A DNA stretch of 64,000 bases, from positions 274,575 through 338,574 of the forward strand of contig NZ_KE383898.1 in assembly GCF_000422665.1 (NCBI RefSeq), given 5' to 3'. The notes below the pieces were generated by a model. It was not told the DNA's origin. It ran no database searches and saw only the letters and a program-made list of their open reading frames with translations. Every line of letters begins with the position of its first letter. The first letter of the stretch is position 1. This stretch comes from Ferrimonas senticii DSM 18821 (GTDB taxonomy: Bacteria; Pseudomonadota; Gammaproteobacteria; Enterobacterales; Shewanellaceae). Made by a program: the position numbers and the translations under genes. Below, piece after piece: positions 34,499-44,246 of this stretch.

Positions 34499-35413
34499 AT
34501 GAGTTGGTTAACCAAAATCCTACCAAAGAGCCAAGCTGTGTCCGATCGTCGTCGCAGCGTGCCAGAAGGGGTTTGGAGCAAGTGTACCGAGTGTGATCAG
34601 ATCCTCTATCGCGCTGAACTGGCTCGCAATTTAGAAGTGTGCCCAAAATGCGACAATCACATGCGCATCGGCGCTCGTGAGCGTTTACTGCAACTACTGG
34701 ATAAAGACAGCAGCAAAGAGCTGGGCGAAGAGCTGGAGCCGCAGGATATCTTGAAGTTCCGCGACTCGAAAAAGTACAAAGAACGCATCAGCCAAGCGAC
34801 CAAAGCCAGCGGCGAGAAAGACGCCCTGATCGTGATGCGTGGCGAACTGAAAGGGATGCCGGTGGTGGTGGCCTCATTTGAGTTCGCCTACATGGGCGGC
34901 TCGATGGCGTCGGTGGTTGGCGCGCGCTTTGTGCGTGCTTGTGAAGCGGCATTGGCGGATAACATCCCGCTGATCTGTTTCTCCGCCAGTGGTGGAGCTC
35001 GCATGCAAGAGGCGCTGTTTTCACTGATGCAGATGGCAAAGACGTCGGCGGCACTGGCCAAACTGCGTGCTCGCGGTATTCCTTACATCAGTGTGCTAAC
35101 CGATCCCACCATGGGTGGCGTTTCCGCCAGTTTGGCGATGCTCGGTGATTTGAACATTGCCGAGCCAAAAGCGCTGATTGGTTTTGCCGGCCCGCGAGTT
35201 ATCGAGCAAACCGTCCGCGAAAAACTGCCAGAAGGCTTCCAGCGCAGTGAGTTTCTGCTGGAAAAAGGCGCCATCGATATGATCGTCGACCGTCGGCAGA
35301 TGCGCGATACACTGGCACGTCTGCTGGGCAAGTTTACCCATCGAGCTGAAACCGTGGTGGAAGAACAGCCAGTCGCAGCTCCCGTTAACGAAGCACCGTT
35401 ACAAGCTGAATGA
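34499..35413 (+). CDS. accD: Acetyl-CoA carboxylase carboxyltransferase beta subunit
   Basis: The 304-residue subunit transfers the carboxyl group from biotin carrier protein to acetyl-CoA, making malonyl-CoA. An N-terminal four-cysteine zinc finger ([20 protein letters not shown] and PKCDNH, residues about 26-49) and the crotonase-type core with [19 protein letters not shown] are intact. A short tail after residue 285 ([19 protein letters not shown]) is low in complexity. It overlaps folC by four bases (ATGA), so the two are coupled. The upstream 219-base gap holds a small hairpin (TGCTGC/GCAGCA near 34440) but no other gene. Confidence 0.97.
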   Translation: MSWLTKILPKSQAVSDRRRSVPEGVWSKCTECDQILYRAELARNLEVCPKCDNHMRIGARERLLQLLDKDSSKELGEELEPQDILKFRDSKKYKERISQATKASGEKDALIVMRGELKGMPVVVASFEFAYMGGSMASVVGARFVRACEAALADNIPLICFSASGGARMQEALFSLMQMAKTSAALAKLRARGIPYISVLTDPTMGGVSASLAMLGDLNIAEPKALIGFAGPRVIEQTVREKLPEGFQRSEFLLEKGAIDMIVDRRQMRDTLARLLGKFTHRAETVVEEQPVAAPVNEAPLQAE

Positions 35414-36663
35414 ATCGCACCACCTCTGTTTGTTTGAACGCTAGCCACTCCCTTGAGGAGTGGCTAGATCATATTCTCGCCCTGCATCCCTCTGAAATTG
35501 ACCTAGGCCTAGAGCGGCTGCGAACCGTTGCCAGCAGCATGGGCTTATTAAGCTTGCCAGACAGCACCGTGATAACCGTTGCTGGCACCAATGGCAAAGG
35601 CACCAGCTGCGCGCTGCTTGAGCAAATCTATCGCAATGCCGGTTACTCGGTCGGAGTGTTCAGCTCACCCCATATCGAGCGCTATAACGAGCGGGTTCGT
35701 CTCAACGGCCAAGAGTTGGCCGATGCTGAACATGCCGCCGCCTTTAGCGCGATTGCCGCCGCACAAGCGGACACCACGCTGACCTTCTTTGAATACTCGG
35801 CGTTAGGGGCGCTGTGGCTGTTCGCTAAGCATCGCCCGCAAGTGGTGATCCTTGAAGTGGGGCTGGGTGGTCGTTTGGATGCCACCAATCTGATCGATGC
35901 CGATGCGGCCTTGATTACCACCATTGATCTCGACCACCAAGACTATCTGGGGGATACCCGTGAATTGGTGGCGGTGGAAAAAGCCGGCATTATGCGCGCC
36001 GGTCAGCTGGCGGTCAGTGGCGATCCCTATCCACCGGCGACCTTGCTGAGTGAAGCCGAGCGTATTGGTGCTCACTTTTATGGTCGTAATCGCGATTTTA
36101 GCGTTAGCCGCAGTGCCGATGACTGGGGCCTTAGCGGCTTTGAATCCCTTGGCTCGCTGCCACTGCCGCGGATCCCACTGGATAACGCCGCTGCCGTGTT
36201 AACCTTGGTGGCGAAGCTGCCGCTGGCGGTCACCAATGATGCCATTATCGATGCGCTGAAACAGGTTCAGGTTGAGGGGCGGCTTGAGTTCCTTAGCCAG
36301 CAACTGGTGCTGGATGTGGCGCATAATCCACAAGCGGGGCGCTATCTGGCTGATTGGCTTAAGCAGCAACCCTACCGCCGCGTGATCGCGGTGTGTTCGA
36401 TGCTTGGTGATAAGGATATGGTCAATAGTGTCGCGCCACTGCTGCCGCTGGTAGATCATTGGCATACGGCGTCGTTGCATGTGCCTCGGGCCGCATCGGC
36501 TGCCGCAATGCAGCAACTGTTGCCACAAGCGCAGTTGCATGACAGTGTCGCCGACGCTTTAGCGTGCGCGCTTAGCGAAGTTGCCGATGGCGAACTGGTG
36601 ATCCTGTTTGGCTCCTTTTACACTGTTGCGCAAGCAAAGCGTTATTGGGCACAGAGGAGTTAA
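35410..36663 (+). CDS. folC: Bifunctional folylpolyglutamate/dihydrofolate synthase
   Basis: The 417-residue Mur-ligase family enzyme adds glutamate to dihydropteroate and folates. The ATP loop is [17 protein letters not shown] near residue 57. The folate-site segment is [16 protein letters not shown], and the central motif [19 protein letters not shown] is intact. The [16 protein letters not shown] segment marks the C-terminal domain. It is translationally coupled to accD and its stop lies just before dedD, continuing the conserved accD-folC-dedD-cvpA-purF run. Confidence 0.96.
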   Translation: MNRTTSVCLNASHSLEEWLDHILALHPSEIDLGLERLRTVASSMGLLSLPDSTVITVAGTNGKGTSCALLEQIYRNAGYSVGVFSSPHIERYNERVRLNGQELADAEHAAAFSAIAAAQADTTLTFFEYSALGALWLFAKHRPQVVILEVGLGGRLDATNLIDADAALITTIDLDHQDYLGDTRELVAVEKAGIMRAGQLAVSGDPYPPATLLSEAERIGAHFYGRNRDFSVSRSADDWGLSGFESLGSLPLPRIPLDNAAAVLTLVAKLPLAVTNDAIIDALKQVQVEGRLEFLSQQLVLDVAHNPQAGRYLADWLKQQPYRRVIAVCSMLGDKDMVNSVAPLLPLVDHWHTASLHVPRAASAAAMQQLLPQAQLHDSVADALACALSEVADGELVILFGSFYTVAQAKRYWAQRS

Positions 36664-36665
36664 GG

Positions 36666-37265
36666 TTGTCGACTGCATTTCAAAATCGACTGGTCGGGAC
36701 GGTGGTGTTAGTAGCGCTGGCGGTATTACTGCTGCCAGAGATCCTTGATGGTAAGAAACAAACGCTTGAGCAGCAGTTTGCCACCATTCCGCTGCGGCCG
36801 ACCGTGGCGGTAGTGGCGCCGAGCAAGGTCGTTGCGGCAACCCCAGAGCAACCGCAGCAGCAGGATAGTGACGCGGGCAACAGCATCGAGGTAGGCAGCC
36901 TGGCCCCCCAAAAAGCGGTGGTAAAGCCGGTTGTTGAGGTGGCGGAACCGAAGATCAGCACGGTAGCCGCTAAACCTGTGGCTGAACCTGCGGCAGCCAA
37001 AACCAATCCTGCGGCGGTAAAGGCCTATACCTTGCGCCTTGGTAGCTTTAAAAATGCGGCCAACGTGAATGCCTTGGTGGCGCGTCTGCGGCAGCAGAAG
37101 TATCCGGCTTATACGGTGCCAACGGTACCGGTGGATGGCCAGATAACTCGGGTGATGATTGGCCCTGAAACCCAGAAAGCGCGCTTAGAGCAGATCCGCA
37201 CCGCCTTGCACAAGCAGCTTAATATGCAGGGTAAGATTGAGAATTACGACCCACTGCAACTGTGA
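36666..37265 (+). CDS. dedD: SPOR-domain cell division protein DedD
   Basis: The 199-residue protein has one N-terminal membrane helix (LVGTVVLVALAVLLLPEIL, about 8-26), a Pro/Ala/Val-rich periplasmic linker, and a C-terminal SPOR domain (about 125-197, AYTLRLGSFKNAANVNALVARL) that binds denuded septal peptidoglycan. The start is read as the TTG at 36666, which follows a perfect ribosome site (GAGGAG, six bases away) and gives the usual STAFQNRLVG start. A second TTG at 36645 would overlap folC by 19 bases and lacks such a site. Confidence 0.92.
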   Translation: MSTAFQNRLVGTVVLVALAVLLLPEILDGKKQTLEQQFATIPLRPTVAVVAPSKVVAATPEQPQQQDSDAGNSIEVGSLAPQKAVVKPVVEVAEPKISTVAAKPVAEPAAAKTNPAAVKAYTLRLGSFKNAANVNALVARLRQQKYPAYTVPTVPVDGQITRVMIGPETQKARLEQIRTALHKQLNMQGKIENYDPLQL

Positions 37266-37358
37266 GTTCTGATTTTCGACCGATGCTGTAGATGTAGTTT
37301 TAGGGCGGCTTTGGTAACATGCCGCCCTCGTACTAATGGACTGAATTAGGAACAAAAA

Positions 37359-37859
37359 TTGGCAAGCCTTGTGTGGATTGATTTCGCCATTTTGGCGGTT
37401 ATTGGCTTATCTGCGGTGATCTCGCTGATCCGCGGCTTCGTGCGTGAAGCGATGTCGTTGGTGGTGTGGATTAGTGCATTTTTTATCGCCAGTAACTTCT
37501 ATCAAGATCTGGCGGTGTTTTTAACCCAAATCAATGATGACACCCTCCGCGCTGGCGCGGCTGCCGTGATTTTGTTTATTGCCACCTTGATCCTTGGTGC
37601 CCTGGTCAACTACCTGATTGGGCAATTGGTCAATATTACCGGCCTCAGTGGCTTTGATCGGTTACTGGGGATCGTGTTTGGCGCGCTGCGAGGCGTGCTG
37701 GTGGTGGCGGCATTGCTGTTCTTTATGGACACTTTTACCGGTGCCGCCGGTAGCGATTGGTGGCAAGATTCGCAACTGATCCCGGAATTTAAGGTGGTGA
37801 TCCAGTGGTTCTTTGACCACATTGAAAACACCTCAAGTTTCATCGAAAAGCAGGCCTAG
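37359..37859 (+). CDS. cvpA: CvpA family membrane protein
   Basis: This 166-residue inner-membrane protein has about four hydrophobic helices (residues 5-25, 30-52, 65-90, 100-122). It shows the CvpA signature LIRGFVREAMSLVVWISAFFIA and the later FDRLLGIVFGALRGVLVVAALL. CvpA supports colicin V export and bile or membrane stress resistance; the biochemical role is unclear. The start is TTG at 37359 with an AGGAAC ribosome site. A terminator-like palindrome overlaps its stop codon before purF, so the classical cvpA-purF cotranscription may be partial here. Confidence 0.9.
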   Translation: MASLVWIDFAILAVIGLSAVISLIRGFVREAMSLVVWISAFFIASNFYQDLAVFLTQINDDTLRAGAAAVILFIATLILGALVNYLIGQLVNITGLSGFDRLLGIVFGALRGVLVVAALLFFMDTFTGAAGSDWWQDSQLIPEFKVVIQWFFDHIENTSSFIEKQA

Positions 37860-37875
37860 GCCTGCTTTAATTTTA
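37847..37875 (+). terminator. Terminator-like palindrome at the cvpA stop
   Basis: AAAGCAGG and CCTGCTTT flank CCTAGG, followed by AATTTTAT. It overlaps the cvpA stop codon and may attenuate readthrough to purF. Two short hairpins follow in the purF leader (CTGAC/GTCAG at 37888; CTAGC/GCTAG at 37911). Confidence 0.6.
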
Positions 37876-37954
37876 TAAAAAATATAACTGACAAAAAGTC
37901 AGACCCTACTCTAGCTAAAAGCTAGAAGAACGACCTCTGTAAGGACTCAAAAAG

Positions 37955-39469
37955 ATGTGTGGTATTGTTGGGATAGTGGGGCATTCCCCTGTCAATCAAC
38001 TGATCTATGATGCGTTAACGGTGCTGCAGCACCGTGGCCAAGACGCGGCAGGGATCGTAACCGTTGATGGTCAGGCGTTTCGCTTGCGCAAGGCTAATGG
38101 GCTAGTCAAAGATGTGTTTGAGATTAAGCACATGCATCGCTTGCAAGGCAATTCCGGGATCGGCCACGTGCGTTATCCGACCGCCGGTGGCTCCTCGTCA
38201 TCGGAAGCGCAGCCGTTCTACGTCAATTCGCCGTTTGGGATCTCGCTGGCACACAACGGCAATCTCACCAACTATGAAGAGCTGATTGCGCTGATGGCCA
38301 ATATGCGTCGACACATTAATACCAGCTCAGACTCGGAGTTGATGTTGAACGTGCTGGCCCATGAACTGCAACAGTTTGACACCTTAAAGCCGACGCCGTC
38401 GCAGATCTTCACTGCGGTTGGCCGCTTACATCAGCAGGTGCGTGGCGCTTACGCCGCGGTGGCGATGGTGATCGGCATCGGTATGGTGGCGTTTCGAGAC
38501 CCATTTGGCATTCGTCCGTTGGTTTTAGGTCGCAAGCACACTGTGGCAGGGATGGAGTACATGGTAGCATCGGAGTCGGTAGCGCTGGACGCGTCCGGCT
38601 TTGAAACCCTGCGTGACGTTGCCCCAGGGGAAGCGGTATTTGTCGATTTTGAAGGCAATCTGCATACTCAGCAGTGCGCTCACAATGCCCAGCACGTTCC
38701 CTGTATCTTTGAATACGTCTACTTTGCCCGTCCAGATTCTACCCTTGATGGCATCTCTGTGTACGGCAGTCGCGTCAACATGGGGGTAAAACTTGGGGCC
38801 AAGATCAAGCGCGAATGGGAAGAGCACGACATCGATGTGGTGATCCCAATTCCGGAAACCTCTTGCGATATCGCGCTGCAAATTGCCAATGAACTGGCAT
38901 TGCCGTACCGCCAAGGTTTTGTCAAAAATCGCTACATCGGTCGTACCTTTATTATGCCGGGGCAAACCCAACGCAAGAAGTCGGTACGCCGTAAGCTCAA
39001 TGCCATTGGCGTTGAGTTTAAAGGTAAGAATGTACTGTTGGTCGATGACTCTATTGTCCGTGGCACGACCTCTGAGCAGATTATCGAGATGGCCCGCGAA
39101 GCTGGCGCCAATAAGGTGTATTTTGCCTCTGCGGCACCGGAGATCCGCTTCCCGAACGTATACGGCATCGATATGCCAAGTCCCGATGAACTGATTGCCC
39201 ATGGCCGTGAAGTGGATGAGATCCGTCGCCATATCGGCGCTGATGGCTTGATCTTCCAAGACATTGCCGATCTGGAAGCGGCGGTAGCCGAGGCCAATCC
39301 GACCATCGAGCACTTTGAGACCTCGGTATTCACCGGCAACTACGTGACCAAAGACGTTGATCAAGCCTATCTGGATCGCCTAAATGCTTCCCGTAACGAC
39401 GGCGCTAAAACCGCTCGTGCTGGCGAGCAGGGCACCAACCTTGAGATCCACAACGTTTGCCACTCGTAA
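37955..39469 (+). CDS. purF: Amidophosphoribosyltransferase PurF
   Basis: The 504-residue enzyme makes phosphoribosylamine from PRPP and glutamine, the first step of purine synthesis. The glutaminase nucleophile is Cys2 ([10 protein letters not shown]), exposed after Met removal. The glutaminase domain extends to about 230. The phosphoribosyltransferase domain shows the PRPP-binding motif [18 protein letters not shown] near 362-380. The ribosome site TAAGGACTC precedes the ATG. No clear PurR box (ACGCAAACGTTT-like) is seen in the 95-base leader. A strong terminator follows. Confidence 0.97.
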   Translation: MCGIVGIVGHSPVNQLIYDALTVLQHRGQDAAGIVTVDGQAFRLRKANGLVKDVFEIKHMHRLQGNSGIGHVRYPTAGGSSSSEAQPFYVNSPFGISLAHNGNLTNYEELIALMANMRRHINTSSDSELMLNVLAHELQQFDTLKPTPSQIFTAVGRLHQQVRGAYAAVAMVIGIGMVAFRDPFGIRPLVLGRKHTVAGMEYMVASESVALDASGFETLRDVAPGEAVFVDFEGNLHTQQCAHNAQHVPCIFEYVYFARPDSTLDGISVYGSRVNMGVKLGAKIKREWEEHDIDVVIPIPETSCDIALQIANELALPYRQGFVKNRYIGRTFIMPGQTQRKKSVRRKLNAIGVEFKGKNVLLVDDSIVRGTTSEQIIEMAREAGANKVYFASAAPEIRFPNVYGIDMPSPDELIAHGREVDEIRRHIGADGLIFQDIADLEAAVAEANPTIEHFETSVFTGNYVTKDVDQAYLDRLNASRNDGAKTARAGEQGTNLEIHNVCHS

Positions 39470-39490
39470 CTGGTAGTTGTTAATTAACGC

Positions 39491-39523
39491 AACGCCGCCC
39501 GAGGACCATCGGGCGGCGTTTTT
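39491..39523. terminator. Intrinsic terminator after purF
   Basis: AACGCCGCCCGA and TCGGGCGGCGTT form a 12-bp stem with a 6-base loop, followed by TTTTG. It lies between purF and the convergent Yip1-like gene. Confidence 0.92.
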
Positions 39524-39544
39524 GTTATGCCGGTGACGACCGCT

Positions 39545-40144
39545 TTAACTTATGTAGGTCGGACCAAAACCATGGCCCCATAAAATCACCGAAGCGGCCA
39601 TTACCGCCACCAGTAGTACCAAGCCACAGGTGACCACCGAACTGGCGTAGATAAAGCCGCGATCTTCATGAATATTCATGATAATCGGCACGCCGGAATA
39701 AAGTAGATAAACCGAATAGCTGATCGCTACCAGCGCCGCGAGCATTACAAACCATAGCTGTGGGTACAGCGTTGCCAGCCCCATCATAAACATCGGGGTA
39801 GAGCTGTAAGCAGCTACTTCTAACGCTTGTGAAAACTGTGGATTGGCACCAAAGGTCTTGGCCATCCAATGGGTCAAATAAGCCAGCGCGAACACCGCTG
39901 CGATAAGGGCGAAGTACATGCCAACGGCCATAAACTGTGCGCTCTCTGGAGTCAGGCGGATCAGATCACCAGCACCGATTGACCAGCCAATGTGAACGCT
40001 GGCGAAGTAGCAGCAGATGGGGGGGATCAACGCCACCAGCAAGATGTGGGTAAGGCTGGAGCTGATGCCTTCATGATTGCGTTCAATGGCGCGCCACTCT
40101 TGCCGAGGGTGCGCGTACAAGCCCCATAAGTGATTCAATATCAT
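39545..40144 (-). CDS. Yip1 family membrane protein
   Basis: The 199-residue protein has the Yip1 domain layout. A polar N-terminus (MILNHLWGLYAHPRQEWRAIERN) is followed by five hydrophobic segments at about 32-50, 70-90, 105-125, 130-150 and 165-190. The opening WxLxxHPRxxWxxI pattern is the family hallmark in proteobacteria. Function is unknown; it is an integral inner-membrane protein. It lies alone between purF and lpxH, with a regulatory-looking pair of palindromes upstream (40232-40267). Confidence 0.83.
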   Translation of the reverse strand: MILNHLWGLYAHPRQEWRAIERNHEGISSSLTHILLVALIPPICCYFASVHIGWSIGAGDLIRLTPESAQFMAVGMYFALIAAVFALAYLTHWMAKTFGANPQFSQALEVAAYSSTPMFMMGLATLYPQLWFVMLAALVAISYSVYLLYSGVPIIMNIHEDRGFIYASSVVTCGLVLLVAVMAASVILWGHGFGPTYIS

Positions 40145-40231
40145 TGTTATCGTCCTTTATTGTGCAGATCTGAAAATGTCGATACCGCAGACAAAACAAC
40201 TACTCATCACTAATAGTTATTGGTGATTGTA

Positions 40232-40267
40232 TTGACTCAGTCAAGAACATTTGTTCAACAAATGAAC
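40232..40267. promoter_or_regulatory. Two adjacent palindromes upstream of the Yip1-like gene
   Basis: TTGACTCAGTCAA (40232-40244) is a perfect 13-base palindrome. It touches a 23-base inverted repeat at 40245-40267 with arms GAACATTTGTT and AACAAATGAAC (9 of 11 pairs). On the minus strand the first palindrome contains a TTGACT -35-like box for the Yip1-like gene. The arrangement looks like an operator over a promoter; no regulator is identified. Confidence 0.4.
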
Positions 40268-40321
40268 GAGGTTCGGCAGGTTCGGTCCAGATACGAGGGC
40301 GCAACACCCTCGACGGAACCA

Positions 40322-41080
40322 TTAAGGCAATGGCTGGCTTTGCAGGCTAACGCCGGATGGGGTAACGATTAGGACGCTGTCTTGGCTGTACCAATCGCCA
40401 ACGACTAGACGTTGTTGGCCGTGCTCGAGTTGATGCAGGGCTGGGCGATGGGTGTGGCCGTGGATCAGCCAATCACTGCCGGTTTTTTGCAGCAGTGCCG
40501 TCACCGCTTGCGGGGTAACGTCCATGATAGCTTGGTCTAATTGGCTGTTACGAGCCTGGCTTTTGGCACGGGCATCGATCGCCATTTGGCGACGTTTACT
40601 CAGCGGCAAAAATTTTTGCAGTACCCGATAAAATGGCCATCGGCGTCGGAACTTTTGATAAGCCAGATCGTCGGTGCAGAGCAGATCGCCATGCAAGACG
40701 CAGGCTTTGGTGCCATATAGGTCAATGACGGCAATTTCTGGCAGCAATGTCAGGCCGGCTCGTTGGCAGAACTTTTTGCTGATCAGAAAATCGCGATTGC
40801 CATTGCAAAAATAGATCGGCAGCTGTTGGCTGGCTTGTTTTAGCAGGGCGGCAACTTGTTCGTTAAAGTCGCTGCGATCGTCATCGCCAATCCACGCTTC
40901 AAACAGATCGCCAATAATATAGAGCGCATCGGCCCCGTTTAGCTGGCTGCCGATAAATCGCTGGAAGGCTTGGAAGATGTCGGGACGCTGTTCGCTAAGG
41001 TGGAGATCGCCAATGAACAGGGTGCGGGGTGAAGCGGATAGGGAGCCCGACTGGGCTCCCTCAGAGGCATTAACCTTCAA
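40322..41080 (-). CDS. lpxH: UDP-2,3-diacylglucosamine diphosphatase LpxH
   Basis: The metallophosphoesterase (252 residues as drawn) makes lipid X in lipid A synthesis. All metal-site motifs are present: [30 protein letters not shown] and HGHTHRP. The drawn start is a TTG at 41080 that overlaps ppiB by 11 bases and adds about 18 residues ([19 protein letters not shown]) to the normal family start at TLFIGDLHL. No ATG or GTG lies closer. The extension is encoded by a GC-rich hairpin (41040-41061), so it may not be genuine and initiation could use a non-standard codon nearer the domain. Confidence 0.92.
   Translation of the reverse strand: MKVNASEGAQSGSLSASPRTLFIGDLHLSEQRPDIFQAFQRFIGSQLNGADALYIIGDLFEAWIGDDDRSDFNEQVAALLKQASQQLPIYFCNGNRDFLISKKFCQRAGLTLLPEIAVIDLYGTKACVLHGDLLCTDDLAYQKFRRRWPFYRVLQKFLPLSKRRQMAIDARAKSQARNSQLDQAIMDVTPQAVTALLQKTGSDWLIHGHTHRPALHQLEHGQQRLVVGDWYSQDSVLIVTPSGVSLQSQPLP
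41040..41061 (-). other. GC-rich hairpin at the ppiB-lpxH junction
   Basis: AGGGAGCCC and GGGCTCCCT form a perfect 9-bp stem with a 4-base loop, nine bases after the ppiB stop codon. It has no T-run on the minus strand. It could be an mRNA stability or attenuation element within the proposed first codons of lpxH. Confidence 0.55.
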
Positions 41081-41564
41081 CGGTTACGCTCTCGATGACC
41101 ACAGCTTCCAGTGGTACGTCTTGGTGCATACCGTGGTTGCCGGTAGATACTTTCTTGATCTTGTTAACCACGTCCATGCCTTCTACTACTTCGCCAAATA
41201 CGCAGTAGCCAAAGCCTTGCATGGATTCGTTTTTGAAATCCAGGAAGGTGTTGTCGTTAACGTTGATGAAGAACTGCGCGGTGGCAGAGTGTGGATCTGG
41301 GGTACGCGCCATAGCGATGGTGCCTACTTTGTTGCTCAGGCCGTTGTTGGCTTCGTTCTGGATGCCAGCGCCACAAGATTTTTGTGACATAGCCGCGTCG
41401 AAACCGCCGCCTTGAACCATGAAACCGTCGATCACGCGGTGGAAGATGGTGCCGTTGTAGAAGCCGTCGTTGGCGTACTTCAGGAAGTTTTCAACGGTGA
41501 TAGGCGCTTTATCTGCGTGCAGTTGCAGTTTGATGTCGCCGTGGTTGGTATGCAAAGTCACCAT
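41070..41564 (-). CDS. ppiB: Peptidyl-prolyl cis-trans isomerase B (cyclophilin)
   Basis: The 164-residue cytoplasmic cyclophilin has the active-site segments [33 protein letters not shown] and the [14 protein letters not shown] end. The start is the ATG at 41564 ([13 protein letters not shown]); an upstream in-frame extension of 15 residues lacks family similarity. It lies directly upstream of lpxH on the same strand and divergent from cysS. This ppiB-lpxH/cysS arrangement matches E. coli. Confidence 0.96.
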   Translation of the reverse strand: MVTLHTNHGDIKLQLHADKAPITVENFLKYANDGFYNGTIFHRVIDGFMVQGGGFDAAMSQKSCGAGIQNEANNGLSNKVGTIAMARTPDPHSATAQFFINVNDNTFLDFKNESMQGFGYCVFGEVVEGMDVVNKIKKVSTGNHGMHQDVPLEAVVIESVTVEG

Positions 41565-41733
41565 GATGATCTGTCTCTTTGTTGATAATGCGGAGCGAAG
41601 TGTACCCAATTGCCTTAATCGGCAAAAGTCTCTGATTTTCTACTTGCCGATCAATGCGTCGTGCTTACTGCGTGATAGACTAGCAGCAGTAACACAATCA
41701 TGAGTCTAAATAGACATTGGAAAGAGCGTAACG

Positions 41734-43113
41734 ATGCTGCAGATATACAACACCCTAACCAGACAAAAAGAGGAATTTAAACCACTACAGCCCGGCAAGG
41801 TGGGCATGTACGTCTGTGGGGTAACCATCTACGACCGCTGTCATATCGGTCACGCTCGCACCTACATCGCCTTTGATAACGTAGTTCGTTATCTGCGTAG
41901 CCGTGGCTACGAGGTGAACTACATCCGTAACATCACCGACGTGGATGACAAAATCATCAACCGAGCGGCAGAGAACGGCGAGAGCTGTGAGGCGCTGGTG
42001 GAGCGTTTCACCAACTTTATGTACGAAGATTTCGACGCGTTGAACCTGCTGCGTCCGAACATCGAGCCAACCGTTACTGGCCACATGCCAGAGATCATCG
42101 CCATCATCGAAAAGCTGGTAGCGAAAGGTCATGCCTACCACGCCAGCAACGGTGACGTGCTGTTTGAAGTAAACACCTTTAACGACTACGGCAAGCTGTC
42201 TAAGCAAGATCTGGAGCAGCTGCAATCCGGTGCCCGCGTCGAGGTTGAAGAAGCCAAACGTAACCCAATGGATTTCGTGCTGTGGAAAAGCGCCAAGCCT
42301 GGCGAGCCACAGTGGGATAGCCCATGGGGTCCAGGTCGCCCGGGTTGGCACATTGAGTGTTCCGCGATGAACGGCAAGCACCTAGGTGAAGTATTCGATA
42401 TTCACGGTGGTGGTTCGGATCTGATGTTCCCTCATCACGAGAACGAAGTGGCACAAAGCTGCTGTGCGCACAACGGTAAGTACGTGAACTACTGGATGCA
42501 CTCTGGCATGGTGCAGGTCAACAAAGAGAAGATGTCCAAATCGTTGGGTAACTTCTTCACCATCTCTGATGTACTGAAGCAGTACCAAGCGGAATCGGTG
42601 CGTTACTTCCTGCTGTCCAGTCATTACCGCAGTCAGCTGAACTACTCGGAAGAGAACTTGGCGCAAGCTCATTCGGCACTGGAGCGTCTGTACACCGCCC
42701 TGCGTGGGGTAACCGCAGCCGAATCGGTGGATATGGAGAGCGATTACATCGTGCGCTTCAACACCGCCATGGACGACGACATCAACACCGCCGAAGCGCT
42801 GCCAGTGCTGTTTGAACTGGCGCGTGAGATCAACTCTGCCAAGGGCAAAGACGACGCTAAGGCATCTGAGTTGGCGGCACTGCTGCTGCATTTGGCCGGG
42901 GTTTTGGGGCTGCTGTATCAAGATCCAGAAATCTTCCTGCAAGGCGCTGGTAATGACGATGAAGTGGCGAAGATCGAAGCGTGGATCAAACAGCGTAACG
43001 ATGCTCGTGCCGCTAAAGATTGGCCAAAAGCCGATGAAGCCCGTGATGCGCTCAACGCGATGGGGATCATTTTGGAAGATGGCGCGAATGGCACCACTTG
43101 GCGCCGTAAATAA
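41734..43113 (+). CDS. cysS: Cysteinyl-tRNA synthetase
   Basis: The 459-residue class I synthetase charges tRNA-Cys. The HIGH motif reads CHIGHAR near residue 36, and the KMSKS motif is intact ([13 protein letters not shown] near 266). Zinc ligands are the Cys in [11 protein letters not shown], then WHIECSAM and HHENEVAQS. The C-terminal helical domain ends [11 protein letters not shown]. The ribosome site GGAAAGAG precedes the ATG. A bidirectional terminator lies between this gene and folD. Confidence 0.97.
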   Translation: MLQIYNTLTRQKEEFKPLQPGKVGMYVCGVTIYDRCHIGHARTYIAFDNVVRYLRSRGYEVNYIRNITDVDDKIINRAAENGESCEALVERFTNFMYEDFDALNLLRPNIEPTVTGHMPEIIAIIEKLVAKGHAYHASNGDVLFEVNTFNDYGKLSKQDLEQLQSGARVEVEEAKRNPMDFVLWKSAKPGEPQWDSPWGPGRPGWHIECSAMNGKHLGEVFDIHGGGSDLMFPHHENEVAQSCCAHNGKYVNYWMHSGMVQVNKEKMSKSLGNFFTISDVLKQYQAESVRYFLLSSHYRSQLNYSEENLAQAHSALERLYTALRGVTAAESVDMESDYIVRFNTAMDDDINTAEALPVLFELAREINSAKGKDDAKASELAALLLHLAGVLGLLYQDPEIFLQGAGNDDEVAKIEAWIKQRNDARAAKDWPKADEARDALNAMGIILEDGANGTTWRRK

Positions 43114-43132
43114 GCGCTAGCGCTGATGCCTT

Positions 43133-43166
43133 AAAAAAGCCGGTGGGTTTTCCTCACCGGCTTTTT
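43133..43166. terminator. Bidirectional terminator between cysS and folD
   Basis: AAAAAGCCGGTG and CACCGGCTTTTT form a 12-bp stem with a 9-base loop; the A and T runs serve both strands. Confidence 0.92.
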
Positions 43167-43194
43167 GCTACTTAAGAGCGGCGATCAAACTCAG

Positions 43195-44049
43195 CTAACG
43201 ATGATATTGCTCGCAGGCGATCAAGGTGTTTTCCAGCAAACTGGCGATGGTCATTGGCCCGACGCCACCGGGAACTGGAGTGATAAAACCGGCGCGCTGA
43301 CTGGCCTGCGCAAAGTCAATGTCACCAACCAATTTACCGCTGTCTAAGCGGTTGATGCCGACATCAATAACGATGGCACCGGGCTTAATCCACTCGCCGG
43401 GGATAAAGCCTGGTTTACCAACCGCCACAATCAACAGATCGGCTTGGCCAACGTGGTATTGCAAGTCTTTGGTGAAACGATGGCAAGTGGTGGTGGTGCA
43501 ACCGGCCAGTAGAGTCTCCAAACCCATTGGTCGGCCAACGATGTTGGAGGCCCCCACTATGACCGCATGCAAACCGTGAGGGCGCACCCCAGTAGAACGA
43601 ATGAGGGTCATGATCCCTTTTGGGGTGCAGGGGCTTAACAGCGGAATACGCTGGGCTAGGCGGCCAATATTGTATGGGTGGAAACCATCGACATCTTTGT
43701 CTGGATGGATGCGCTCGATCACTGCGGTGGTATCGATGTGATCCGGCAAAGGCAGTTGTACCAAGATGCCATCGATATCGTTGGCGTCGTTCAGTTCATC
43801 GATTAGCGCAAACAGTTGGTCTTGACGAGCATGTTCTGGCAAGTCGTAACTGCGGGAGACAAAGCCAACGTGCTCACAAGCGCGGCGCTTGCTGCCAACA
43901 TAAACTTGTGAGGCGGGATCCTGGCCAACCAAGATAACCGCCAGTCCGGGGACGCGTTTGCCCTCCGCTAAACGACGTTCGACTTGCTGTTTTAGGTGTT
44001 CTTTGATTTCAGCGGCAATTCCTTTGCCATCAATGATCTGCGCGGTCAT
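43195..44049 (-). CDS. folD: Methylenetetrahydrofolate dehydrogenase/cyclohydrolase FolD
   Basis: The 284-residue enzyme interconverts 5,10-methylene- and 10-formyl-tetrahydrofolate. The catalytic Tyr and Lys are in [15 protein letters not shown] (about 50-54), the substrate motif is ILVQLPLP, and the NADP site is [14 protein letters not shown]. The C-terminus [18 protein letters not shown] is intact. The start at 44049 (MTAQIIDGK) has a GGAA ribosome site; an ATG four codons upstream is the alternative. It converges on cysS and diverges from the tRNA operon. Confidence 0.96.
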   Translation of the reverse strand: MTAQIIDGKGIAAEIKEHLKQQVERRLAEGKRVPGLAVILVGQDPASQVYVGSKRRACEHVGFVSRSYDLPEHARQDQLFALIDELNDANDIDGILVQLPLPDHIDTTAVIERIHPDKDVDGFHPYNIGRLAQRIPLLSPCTPKGIMTLIRSTGVRPHGLHAVIVGASNIVGRPMGLETLLAGCTTTTCHRFTKDLQYHVGQADLLIVAVGKPGFIPGEWIKPGAIVIDVGINRLDSGKLVGDIDFAQASQRAGFITPVPGGVGPMTIASLLENTLIACEQYHR

Positions 44050-44178
44050 AGCGGGTTCCATTACAACATCCGGTGTGAAGGCGAGCGCAGTTTAACCTTG
44101 TGTGTGATCAATGTCACTGTTGTTGGCGGAGTGTTGCTGAAAGCTTGAACGAACGACAGTTGCTTACCAAAAAAGTGT

Positions 44179-44207
44179 TTGACGATGGCGGGGGGCATCA
44201 TTAATAT
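44179..44207 (+). promoter_or_regulatory. Promoter of the tRNA operon
   Basis: TTGACG (44179-44184) and TAATAT (44202-44207) are separated by exactly 17 bases. They are followed by a GC-rich discriminator (GCGCC), the feature of stringently controlled stable-RNA promoters. Transcription would start near 44214, so the two tRNA-Pro-like repeats lie in the primary transcript. Confidence 0.8.
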
Positions 44208-44246
44208 GCGCCTCCGTTGAGACGAGGAAGTCGTCACGACGGTTCA

